Of a stretch of 64,000 nt of DNA, positions 8,790 through 15,350 are shown piece after piece. This DNA comes from Christensenella tenuis (GTDB lineage Bacteria; Bacillota; Clostridia; Christensenellales; Christensenellaceae), in NCBI RefSeq assembly GCF_014287795.1, contig NZ_JACOON010000001.1, positions 372,001-436,000 of the forward strand, given 5' to 3'. Each line of letters begins with the position of its first letter. Position 1 is the stretch's first letter. The notes under the pieces were generated by a model. That model was not told where the DNA came from and did not search any database. It saw nothing but the letters and a program-made list of their open reading frames with translations. The position numbers and the translations under genes were made by a program.

Positions 8790-9377
8790 GTGACTAGAAA
8801 AGGTTCGGTTGCAAGAAAAACGAATGAAACGGATATTCGGCTGGAAATTGAGCTTGACGGCTCCGGATGCTATGAAATTAATACGGGTGTGGGCTTTTTA
8901 GACCATATGCTCGACTTATTCGCCAAACATGCAATGGTAGATTTAAAGCTTGCTTGTAAGGGAGATACGCAGGTAGACGCGCATCATACTGTGGAGGACT
9001 GTGGAATCGCGCTTGGCGAAGCGATCAGAATTGCGCTTGGCGATAAAGTAAGTATCAAAAGATACGCAACCAAATTTGTTCCTATGGATGAGACGCTCAT
9101 AATGGCGAATCTGGATATCAGCGGGCGTCCTTATTTTGTATATAACATAGACTTGCTGCGAGATAAGGTGGGAGATTTTGACACAGAGCTATGCGAAGAA
9201 TTTTTCCGTGCAGTATCCGTCAATGCGGGCCTGACCCTACACCTCAATCTGCAATATGGAAAAAATACTCACCACATCATAGAAGCGGCGTTCAAGGCCT
9301 TCGGCCAGGCGTTGAGAGAGGCTGCTTCCATTGATCCCAAAATCAAAGGCGTGTTTTCTACGAAGGGTATGTTATGA
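8790..9377 (+). CDS. hisB: Imidazoleglycerol-phosphate dehydratase
   Basis: Dehydrates imidazole glycerol phosphate to imidazole acetol phosphate. This is the monofunctional 195-residue type without a fused histidinol phosphatase. The manganese-binding histidines are in DHMLDLFAKHA, DAHHTVEDCGIALG and NTHHIIEAAFKAFGQAL. Start is GTG at 8790 with AAGGGGA upstream. The last four bases (ATGA) overlap the hisH start. Confidence 0.97.
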   Translation: MTRKGSVARKTNETDIRLEIELDGSGCYEINTGVGFLDHMLDLFAKHAMVDLKLACKGDTQVDAHHTVEDCGIALGEAIRIALGDKVSIKRYATKFVPMDETLIMANLDISGRPYFVYNIDLLRDKVGDFDTELCEEFFRAVSVNAGLTLHLNLQYGKNTHHIIEAAFKAFGQALREAASIDPKIKGVFSTKGML

Positions 9378-9979
9378 TAGCTGTGATTGATTATGGAATG
9401 GGCAACCTGCGCAGTGTGGAGAAAGCATTCCAATATCTTGGTTTTGACGTATGTGTAACAGACCAAAAACAAACGCTCAGGGACGCTGACCATATTGTTT
9501 TACCGGGAGTTGGAGCTATTGCGGACGCCCTTTCGAACCTCGAGCAGCGCGGCCTTACCACTGAAATTGTCAAACAGGCTGAAAGCGGAAAACCGTTTTT
9601 GGGAATTTGCCTCGGTATGCAGCTTTTGTTCGGGAAAAGTTACGAAAATGGTGAATACGAAGCGTTGGGCCTCATTGAGGGTGACGTGAAGCCTTTTTGT
9701 CTGGAAAATATGCGAGTTCCACATATGGGATGGAATTCCCTGATTGTGAAGAACAATCCATTATTCCGGAACGATGGAGAGCAAAAGTATGTATATTTTG
9801 TACATTCCTACCATGCCGATGGCGTCCCGGAAAAAAATGTAATCGCCAGAACCGGGTATGGATACGATTTTGTTTCCGCTGTACAGAAGGATAACTTATT
9901 CGGCCTGCAGTTTCATCCCGAAAAAAGTGGTGAAACAGGCCTTACCATGTTGAAAAATTTTGGAGGTTTGAAACTATGA
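9374..9979 (+). CDS. hisH: Imidazole glycerol phosphate synthase, glutaminase subunit
   Basis: Class I glutamine amidotransferase that releases ammonia for HisF. 201 residues. Catalytic cysteine lies in FLGICLGMQLLFG (about residue 80) and the His/Glu pair in GLQFHPEKSG near residue 180; the oxyanion PGVG segment (VLPGVGAIADA) is also present. It overlaps hisB and hisA by four bases on either side, a strong sign of translational coupling. HisH and HisF, two genes apart here, form a 1:1 complex. Confidence 0.97.
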   Translation: MIAVIDYGMGNLRSVEKAFQYLGFDVCVTDQKQTLRDADHIVLPGVGAIADALSNLEQRGLTTEIVKQAESGKPFLGICLGMQLLFGKSYENGEYEALGLIEGDVKPFCLENMRVPHMGWNSLIVKNNPLFRNDGEQKYVYFVHSYHADGVPEKNVIARTGYGYDFVSAVQKDNLFGLQFHPEKSGETGLTMLKNFGGLKL

Positions 9980-10689
9980 AAATTTATCCCGCAATCGATA
10001 TCAGGGATGGAAAATGCGTCCGCTTGATGCAGGGAGAGCTACAGCGTTCTACGGAATACGGCGATCCGATCGAAATGGCAAAGCGCTGGGAAGACGAAGG
10101 CGCTTATTATTTGCATGTGGTTGACCTTGACGCGGCTTTCTCAGGCTCTTTCGTAAATCAGGAAATCATTACAAAGTTGGTGCAATCCATCAAGATACCG
10201 GTCCAGATGGGCGGCGGTGTGCGGACCAAAGAAGATATACGCGTACGTCTCGATGATGCCGGGATTTCCCGCGTGATCCTTGGCACGGTTGCAGTAGAAA
10301 ATCCGGAACTTGTGAAGTGGGCGGTTGCACGGTATAAGGACCGCATTGCCGTAGGAATCGATGCCAAAGAAGGGCGGGTCGCAATCAAAGGCTGGGCGGA
10401 AGATTCCGATATGGATCCGGTTTCGCTGGCAAAGGACATGCACGCCATGGGAGTCGCAAACATTATTTACACCGATATTTCTAAAGATGGAATGATGGAA
10501 GGGCCAAACCTTGAAAAAACGGAAATGATTGTGAAAAAAACATGGATGAATCTGATTGCTTCCGGAGGCATCAGCAGTCTTGACGATATACGGAAGGTAC
10601 GTGAAACAGGGGCATGCGGCTGTATTGTTGGCCGGGCCTTGTACGACGGCGCATTCACTTTGCAGGATGCAATGAAGGCGGCAAAATAG
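9976..10689 (+). CDS. hisA: Phosphoribosylformimino-5-aminoimidazole carboxamide ribotide isomerase
   Basis: Amadori isomerase of the pathway, converting ProFAR to PRFAR. A 237-residue (beta/alpha)8 barrel with two half-barrel phosphate sites: IYPAIDIRDGKCVRL with catalytic Asp near residue 8, PVQMGGGVRT, GIDAKEGRVAIKGW, the second catalytic Asp in YTDISKDGMMEGPN, and LIASGGISSLDDI. Lies between hisH and hisF with a four-base overlap and a one-base gap. Confidence 0.97.
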   Translation: MKIYPAIDIRDGKCVRLMQGELQRSTEYGDPIEMAKRWEDEGAYYLHVVDLDAAFSGSFVNQEIITKLVQSIKIPVQMGGGVRTKEDIRVRLDDAGISRVILGTVAVENPELVKWAVARYKDRIAVGIDAKEGRVAIKGWAEDSDMDPVSLAKDMHAMGVANIIYTDISKDGMMEGPNLEKTEMIVKKTWMNLIASGGISSLDDIRKVRETGACGCIVGRALYDGAFTLQDAMKAAK

Positions 10690-10690
10690 G

Positions 10691-11452
10691 ATGCTGACGC
10701 GAAGAATTATTCCATGCCTTGACGTTCACGCGGGGCGCGTCGTAAAAGGCGTTAATTTTGTTGATCTGCGGGATGCAGGCGATCCGGTCGAAATTGCAAA
10801 GGCTTACAATGAGCAGGGCGCGGACGAGATTACGTTTCTGGATATCACTGCTTCTTCGGATGACCGGGGAATTATGGAAGATGTTGTTGCACGTACGGCG
10901 GAACAGGTATTTATTCCGCTGACGGTAGGTGGAGGCATTCGTACAGTGGACGATTTCCGGCGTATTTTGAAGGCCGGTGCCGATAAAATATCCATCAATT
11001 CAACAGCGCTTAAAACACCAAGCCTGATTAACGACGCTGCCGCACGCTTTGGAAGCCAGTGTGTTGTGGTTGCAATTGATGCCAAAAGGAACGAAAAAGG
11101 AACTTATGATGTTTATTTAAACGGCGGAAGGGTGAATACCGGAAAAGACGCCGTCGCCTGGGCCAAAGAAGCCGTAAAGCGCGGCGCGGGCGAAATCCTT
11201 CTCACCAGCATGGATGCAGACGGTACCAAGGAAGGATATAATATTGAGCTTACAAAGCTAATCAGTGAAGCAGTAAGCGTTCCCGTTATTGCGTCTGGCG
11301 GCGCGGGAAAACTGGAAGACTTCGCAGAGGTCATCCGGGAGGCGGATGCGAGCGCTGTTCTTGCAGCTTCATTGTTCCACTATAAAGAGTTGACGATCCG
11401 GCAAGTAAAAGAATATTTGAAACAAAAAGGAATTGCGGTAAGGAGCATATAA
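10691..11452 (+). CDS. hisF: Imidazole glycerol phosphate synthase, cyclase subunit
   Basis: Uses ammonia from HisH to cyclise PRFAR to imidazole glycerol phosphate and AICAR. 253 residues, standard barrel: RRIIPCLDVHAGRVVKG with the catalytic Asp near residue 11, PLTVGGGIRTVDDF, VVAIDAKRNEKGTYDVY, LLTSMDADGTKEGYN with the second catalytic Asp, and VIASGGAGKLEDF. AICAR made here feeds purine synthesis. hisIE follows after two bases. Confidence 0.98.
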   Translation: MLTRRIIPCLDVHAGRVVKGVNFVDLRDAGDPVEIAKAYNEQGADEITFLDITASSDDRGIMEDVVARTAEQVFIPLTVGGGIRTVDDFRRILKAGADKISINSTALKTPSLINDAAARFGSQCVVVAIDAKRNEKGTYDVYLNGGRVNTGKDAVAWAKEAVKRGAGEILLTSMDADGTKEGYNIELTKLISEAVSVPVIASGGAGKLEDFAEVIREADASAVLAASLFHYKELTIRQVKEYLKQKGIAVRSI

Positions 11453-11454
11453 TC

Positions 11455-12057
11455 ATGGAAATCAAATTTGACGAAAAAGGGCTGGTGCCCGCGATTGCGC
11501 AGGAAGCGCGTACAGGGGCGGTTTTAATGCAGGCATATATGAATCAGGAGGCGTTTGATAAAACGCTTGAAACAGGATATGCGCATTACTATTCCCGTTC
11601 CAGAAAAAAACTGTGGAAAAAAGGCGAAACCTCCGGCAATGTGCAAAAGGTTGTCAGCGTGAGTCTGGATTGCGATGGCGACTGCGTACTTCTTAAGGTG
11701 GAACAAACCGGGGTTGCCTGCCATACAGGGGAATATTCATGCTTCTTTAATTGTGTGCAGGAAAATGACAAGGTAGCAAATTCGTCCCTGTTATACGAAC
11801 TTTACGACCTGATCGCGGACCGTAAGGTACACCCCAAAGAAGGCTCCTATACCAACTATCTCTTTGAAAAAGGGATCGATAAAATCCTTAAGAAAATTGG
11901 AGAAGAAAGCGCTGAGGTAATTATCGCGTCTAAAAATCCGGGGACCTCGGAGTTGCAGTACGAGGCAGCAGACCTTATCTATCATCTGTTGGTATTGATG
12001 AATGAAAAAGGGCTCAGCCTTACAGAACTGTTTGGAGAATTGCAGGGAAGGAGATAA
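11455..12057 (+). CDS. hisIE: Bifunctional PRA-CH / PRA-PP hydrolase HisIE
   Basis: Fused enzyme for steps 2 and 3 of histidine synthesis: pyrophosphohydrolysis of PR-ATP and opening of the PR-AMP ring. 200 residues. The N-terminal HisI half has YYSRSRKKLWKKGETSGN and the zinc/magnesium cluster DCDGDCVLLKVEQTGVACH; the C-terminal HisE half has GSYTNYLFEKGIDKILKK and the MazG-like EESAEVIIASKN metal site. It closes the operon; I see no good terminator before the rpsB promoter. Confidence 0.97.
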   Translation: MEIKFDEKGLVPAIAQEARTGAVLMQAYMNQEAFDKTLETGYAHYYSRSRKKLWKKGETSGNVQKVVSVSLDCDGDCVLLKVEQTGVACHTGEYSCFFNCVQENDKVANSSLLYELYDLIADRKVHPKEGSYTNYLFEKGIDKILKKIGEESAEVIIASKNPGTSELQYEAADLIYHLLVLMNEKGLSLTELFGELQGRR

Positions 12058-12063
12058 AATTTC

Positions 12064-12093
12064 TTGCAAAGCGATTTGCGGATGTGGTATAAT
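12064..12093 (+). promoter_or_regulatory. rpsB-tsf promoter
   Basis: TTGCAA (12064-12069), 18-base spacer and consensus TATAAT (12088-12093) with an extended TGG ahead of the -10. It begins only 6 bases after the his operon stop. The -10 sits inside a short dyad (GGATG ... CATCC). It leaves a leader of about 100 nucleotides before rpsB, which could host autoregulation by S2, although I recognise no known leader fold. Confidence 0.7.
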
Positions 12094-12199
12094 AGCATCC
12101 GATAACGCACTTGCGCAGATTTTCAGTACTCGTGCCCAAAGCGGGTTCTGCTGGAAAAAAGAAGCGCGGGGAGGCATAAAACGAGGAGGTAAATTTATT

Positions 12200-13033
12200 A
12201 TGTCAGTTATTTCTATGAAACAGCTCCTGGAAGCAGGAGTACACTTTGGTCACCAGACACGCCGTTGGAACCCAAAAATGAAGCGGTTCATTTTTACGGA
12301 ACGCAATGGTATCTACATCATTGACCTGCAGAAGACAGTCAAAGAAGTGGAAAAAGCATATTACTTTGTGCGCGACATCGCTATGGACAACAAGACGGTG
12401 CTTTTTGTGGGTACAAAAAAGCAGGCTCAGGAATCAATCGAAGCGGAAGCGAAACGCTGCGGAATGTATTATGTTTCCAATCGTTGGCTGGGCGGTATGC
12501 TGACCAATTTCAAGACGATCAAAAGCCGTGTGGCGCGTCTCAACAAAATTGAAGAGATGGAGCAAAACGGCGATATGGAATTGCTTCCCAAAAAGGAAGT
12601 TATCCAACTTATGCATGAGAAGGAAAAGCTGCTGAAGAACCTTGGCGGTATCCGTGAGATGAAGGATCTTCCGGGCGCGCTCTTTGTTGTTGATCCGCGA
12701 AAAGAACATATTGCGATCGCGGAAGCCAGGAACCTCGGCATTCCAGTTGTGGCAATCGTAGATACGAATTGTGATCCGGACGAAGTGGATTATCCGATTC
12801 CGGGAAATGACGATGCAATCCGTGCGGTAAAACTGATTACGTCTAAAATGGCGGATGCGGTTCTCGAAGGCAAGCAGGGAGAGCAAATGGAAGAAGCTGC
12901 TGAGGAAGCGGCGGAAGTTCTCACAGAGGCGGAAGAAGAAGTTGCTGCTGCAGAAGAAATCGCAGAAGAGATTGCTCAGGAGATTCTTCCTGAAGCAGAA
13001 GCGGAAGCTGTAGTAGTTGAAGAGGAAAAATAA
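12200..13033 (+). CDS. rpsB: 30S ribosomal protein S2
   Basis: Small-subunit protein that binds late near S1 at the mRNA exit side. The core (about residues 1-230) is typical: MKQLLEAGVHFGHQTRRWNP, FVGTKKQAQESIEAEA, NRWLGGMLTNF, and the late VDTNCDPDEVDYPIPGNDDA. The open frame begins far upstream, but ATG 12200 with GAGGAGG at 12184-12190 is clearly the start. Unusual: a C-terminal tail of about 45 residues made almost only of Glu and Ala, after the normal S2 end, giving 277 residues. tsf follows in 19 bases, the widespread rpsB-tsf pair. Confidence 0.97.
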   Translation: MSVISMKQLLEAGVHFGHQTRRWNPKMKRFIFTERNGIYIIDLQKTVKEVEKAYYFVRDIAMDNKTVLFVGTKKQAQESIEAEAKRCGMYYVSNRWLGGMLTNFKTIKSRVARLNKIEEMEQNGDMELLPKKEVIQLMHEKEKLLKNLGGIREMKDLPGALFVVDPRKEHIAIAEARNLGIPVVAIVDTNCDPDEVDYPIPGNDDAIRAVKLITSKMADAVLEGKQGEQMEEAAEEAAEVLTEAEEEVAAAEEIAEEIAQEILPEAEAEAVVVEEEK

Positions 13034-13052
13034 GTATCGGAGGTAGAAATAG

Positions 13053-13700
13053 ATGGTTTCGGCAAGTGATGTAAAAACATTGCGTGAGCGTTCCGGTGCG
13101 GGCATGATGGACTGCAAGAAGGCCCTGCAGGAAGCAAACGGAGATATGGAAAAGGCAAGCGAACTGCTGCGCGAGAAAGGTCTTGCGGCTGCAGTGAAGA
13201 AAGCCGGCAGGATTGCAGCGGAAGGTATTGTTGGTTCCTATATCCATATGGGCGGTAAAATTGGCGTTCTGTTGGAAGTAAACTGTGAGACAGATTTTGT
13301 TGCCAAGACAGATGCTTTCCAAGCGTTTGTAAAGGATGTAGCGATGCACATTGCAGCATCGAATCCGCTGTATATTTCTGAAGAAGAAATTGAACCTGCG
13401 GTTTTGGAAAAAGAAAAGGAAATCCTGACGGCACAGGCACTCAATGAAGGCAAGCCTGCAAATGTCGTCGAAAAGATGGTGGAAGGCAGAATCAAGAAGT
13501 TCAAGAAAGAGATTTGCCTGCTCGATCAGCCATTCGTAAAGGATCCCGACAAAACAGTGCAGGATCTGGTAAACGATCAGGTTGCGACAATCGGTGAAAA
13601 AATTTCCATCCGCCGTTTCACGAGATATGAAATGGGCGAGGGTCTCGAAAAGCGTCAGGATGATTTCCAGAAAGAAGTTATGGAGCAGGCGGGGCTCTAA
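13053..13700 (+). CDS. tsf: Translation elongation factor Ts
   Basis: Guanine nucleotide exchange factor for EF-Tu. The 215-residue length is the short form common in Clostridia. The UBA-like N-terminus (VKTLRERSGAGMMDCKKAL) and the diagnostic VNCETDFVAKTDAF motif that contacts EF-Tu are clear, followed by a reduced core ending EQAGL. Its stop codon directly abuts the first copy of a ~109-bp repeat whose hairpin serves as terminator. Confidence 0.98.
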   Translation: MVSASDVKTLRERSGAGMMDCKKALQEANGDMEKASELLREKGLAAAVKKAGRIAAEGIVGSYIHMGGKIGVLLEVNCETDFVAKTDAFQAFVKDVAMHIAASNPLYISEEEIEPAVLEKEKEILTAQALNEGKPANVVEKMVEGRIKKFKKEICLLDQPFVKDPDKTVQDLVNDQVATIGEKISIRRFTRYEMGEGLEKRQDDFQKEVMEQAGL

Positions 13701-13808
13701 TTGGTTGTACACATCCCAATCAAAAACACAAGAAATGGGATATTAAAAAAGCAAAAAAGAGAACAAAAAGAGTGTTGAGTTTGTAGAAGCGAACCAACGC
13801 TCTTTTTT
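13700..13808 (+). repeat. 109-bp direct repeat, copy 1
   Basis: From the last base of the tsf stop to the T-run at 13808 this segment is repeated 404 bases downstream with only about five substitutions. It contains a small hairpin (ATCCCA 13713-13718 / TGGGAT 13736-13741), an A-rich stretch, and a terminator-like hairpin. The differences between the copies keep the terminator stem paired by wobble changes. Weaker similarity continues beyond the unit, in the AAAAAGCTTTT and TGAATTGTATT blocks near 13860-13905 and 14238-14272. Confidence 0.9.
13765..13808 (+). terminator. Terminator of rpsB-tsf (in repeat copy 1)
   Basis: AAAAAGAGTGTTG pairs with CAACGCTCTTTTT (one G-U pair) around a 17-base loop, followed by the T-run 13803-13808. 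As the only such structure after tsf it is the likely operon terminator. Confidence 0.8.
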
Positions 13809-14103
13809 GTAGTAAAAGCGAAAAAGTAGGGAGCATAAATTCAATACAAAAAGACCTCCAAAAAGCTTTTATATAAAGGAAAACGGTGGGGGATGAATTG
13901 TATTGAGAAGTGGTATTGTTTCTGAAATAAAAATGCATTTAGTGCAAAATAAAATGAAGATAAAATAATTAATCATTTTTCTTCATAATGCGCAGAAAAT
14001 GCCTATTTAAAAGGATTTGTGGTGTTTTTTATGTCTAATGAGTTTTGCCCTATATCTTGTTTTTTTAAATCGGATTTCTTGCGTTTTCATTTTGTGCTTG
14101 GAC
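13809..14103. other. AT-rich spacer between the two repeats, no gene seen
   Basis: About 295 bases of clearly more AT-rich DNA than the neighbours. All frames are broken except short ones with no recognisable product. One 38-codon frame from ATG 14031 runs into repeat copy 2 but has nothing to support it. Nothing here resembles an RNA gene I know; a small RNA cannot be excluded. Confidence 0.5.
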
Positions 14104-14212
14104 ATTGGTTGTACACATCCCAATCAAAAACACAAGAAATGGGATAATAAAAAAGCAAAAAAGAGAACAAAAAGAGTGTTGAGTTTGTAGAAGCAAACCG
14201 GCACTCTTTTTT
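14104..14212 (+). repeat. 109-bp direct repeat, copy 2
   Basis: Second copy of the unit at 13700. Differences from copy 1 are a T-to-A change in the TATTAAAA tract and four changes in the 3' arm region of the terminator hairpin. No gene ends at its left edge, so unlike copy 1 it has no evident transcript to terminate, unless a small RNA starts between the copies. Confidence 0.9.
14169..14212 (+). terminator. Terminator-like hairpin in repeat copy 2
   Basis: AAAAAGAGTG pairs with CACTCTTTTT, extended by two U-G pairs and a G-C pair, followed by the T-run 14207-14212. It would isolate the XRE gene from upstream transcription. Confidence 0.7.
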
Positions 14213-14364
14213 AGTTTCGGAACAAATGGGCGCATTCAAAAAAGCTTTAAAATAGTGAGGTTGAATTGTATTAGGATAAAACAGTACTGAATGGCATCTT
14301 TTACAAATCATAAACAAAAAACCATTTCCAAAAGCAGAAAAGAAATTACGATATTGAAGTATCA

Positions 14365-14373
14365 TGATATAAT
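14365..14373 (+). promoter_or_regulatory. Probable promoter of the XRE regulator gene
   Basis: Extended -10 TGATATAAT (TATAAT at 14368-14373) with only a weak -35 (TTACGA, 14346-14351, 16-base spacer). About 120 bases ahead of the gene. Confidence 0.5.
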
Positions 14374-14422
14374 GTGCATAAATAAAAATATAAATTTGTC
14401 GCTTCACCCGAATGTTAAAATA

Positions 14423-14439
14423 CGTTGCTTGTTGCAACG
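14423..14439 (+). promoter_or_regulatory. Inverted repeat ahead of the XRE regulator gene
   Basis: Perfect dyad CGTTGC-N5-GCAACG between the promoter and the gene, in the transcribed leader. Position and symmetry fit an autoregulatory operator or a leader hairpin. Inference only. Confidence 0.4.
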
Positions 14440-14492
14440 GGAATTTCCACCTAAAATAGTGGTGACAACTGAAAGAAAGGTGGTTATCGTTG

Positions 14493-15002
14493 ATGTTAAA
14501 CGAAAATATTAAAACAATTAGAAAATCAAAAGGACTCTCGCAACAAGAACTTGCTATCAAGCTGAACGTGGTGCGACAAACGGTTTCTAAATGGGAGCAA
14601 GGATTGTCGGTTCCAGATTCCGCTATGTTAATTTCCATATCAGAAATACTTGAAACACCCGTAAGCACTTTGCTTGGAGAGACGGTTGTTGGCTTGGAGG
14701 TCGATGGGTTAAAAACAATTTCAGAAAAACTTGAGATTATAAACCTACAGCTCGCACAAAGAGAAACCGCAAGGAGAAGAATGTTTCATTGGTTATTTAT
14801 TTTATTAAGCGTAGCCATAATAGCGATTTTTGTGGTCTTGGGAGTATTAAATAGCCCTTATCTGGATTGGAATTACAGCGACCCTGAAACCGCTGTTTTT
14901 GGTGCAGCTTTTCATACGTTTGAATGGTTATTTATTAGATTAGCACCTGTTATCCTTATAGGGGCAATTGCCGGTATCTTCTTGACACGGAAAAAAATAT
15001 AA
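14493..15002 (+). CDS. XRE-family regulator with two C-terminal membrane segments
   Basis: DNA-binding protein of the XRE/Cro family, 169 residues. The helix-turn-helix covers about residues 5-60 (SQQELAIKLNVVRQTVSKWE contains the recognition helix), followed by a linker with short charged helices and two hydrophobic segments at about 99-119 and 145-165, so it is probably anchored in the membrane with the HTH in the cytoplasm. Such proteins are frequent in Firmicute accessory regions; targets and signal are unknown. A TTG codon directly before the ATG is an alternative start; AAAGGTGG at 14475-14482 suits ATG 14493. The gene and its surroundings are more AT-rich than the core genes and split the usual tsf-pyrH order, suggesting an inserted cassette. 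Confidence 0.85.
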   Translation: MLNENIKTIRKSKGLSQQELAIKLNVVRQTVSKWEQGLSVPDSAMLISISEILETPVSTLLGETVVGLEVDGLKTISEKLEIINLQLAQRETARRRMFHWLFILLSVAIIAIFVVLGVLNSPYLDWNYSDPETAVFGAAFHTFEWLFIRLAPVILIGAIAGIFLTRKKI

Positions 15003-15144
15003 AGTTATTTTTCTTTTAGGGTATAGCCTTCCAGCTTCGGAACAAACGCAATATTTTCTTGCAATCATTAAAAATAGATAGAGCAGGCAATTTGTATGGG
15101 GCGAAAAATATAAGCCAAACGAAAATTGCAGGCGGTAAAACCCA
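15003..15144. other. Non-coding stretch between the XRE gene and the pyrH promoter
   Basis: AT-rich, no open frame of note and no clear terminator for the XRE gene. A short TTCGGAACAAA string here (near 15034) also occurs just after repeat copy 2 (near 14216), which may mark an edge of the inserted segment, or may be chance. Confidence 0.4.
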
Positions 15145-15173
15145 TTGCCGAAAGAAGCATAGTTTGGTATAAT
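15145..15173 (+). promoter_or_regulatory. pyrH promoter
   Basis: TTGCCG (15145-15150), 17-base spacer, TATAAT (15168-15173) with an extended TGG. No other promoter is visible between here and pyrH, so transcripts must pass the terminator at 15276. Confidence 0.65.
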
Positions 15174-15206
15174 CGTTACAGCATCGGACAGGAAGAAGGT
15201 ATTTTT

Positions 15207-15350
15207 ATGGCTGACGAATCTATTGGAATGGCTGACAAGGCAGTTAAGTTTCCACAGATGCATGCATCAGCGATCAAAGAGAACACATTTGTGTTCTCTT
15301 TTTTGGGGGAAAAACGGATATCGGAGGGATACTATGGAACCAAAATATAA
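15207..15350 (+). CDS. Candidate leader peptide upstream of pyrH
   Basis: A 47-codon frame starting at ATG 15207 with a good AAGAAGG site (15193-15199) seven bases ahead. It runs straight through the terminator hairpin (encoding KENTFVFSF) and ends 17 bases inside pyrH. The peptide resembles nothing I know. Its value may be the act of translation, because ribosome position would decide whether the hairpin forms. It could equally be chance. Confidence 0.35.
   Translation: MADESIGMADKAVKFPQMHASAIKENTFVFSFLGEKRISEGYYGTKI
15276..15304 (+). terminator. Terminator/attenuator in the pyrH leader
   Basis: Stem AAAGAGAACAC / GTGTTCTCTTT with ATTT loop, then more T, ending 30 bases before the pyrH start and about 20 before its GGAGGG site. 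Since the likely pyrH promoter lies upstream, this is best read as an attenuator. Alternatively it ends the XRE transcript, with pyrH using an unseen promoter. Confidence 0.85.

Noticed and set aside
12921..13712. 263-codon minus-strand open frame across the rpsB tail and tsf
   Set aside because: It is antisense to two certain ribosomal/translation genes, has no ribosome binding site pattern or recognisable domain, and reflects the codon bias of the genes opposite.
14087..14668. 193-codon minus-strand open frame antisense to the XRE gene and repeat copy 2
   Set aside because: Low-complexity Phe/Tyr/Cys-rich translation of AT-rich DNA with no known motif; the plus-strand HTH gene is clearly the coding one.
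15126..15206. Longer form of the pyrH leader frame starting at 15126
   Set aside because: It would begin upstream of the predicted promoter start point and lacks a ribosome binding site; only the part from ATG 15207 is credible.
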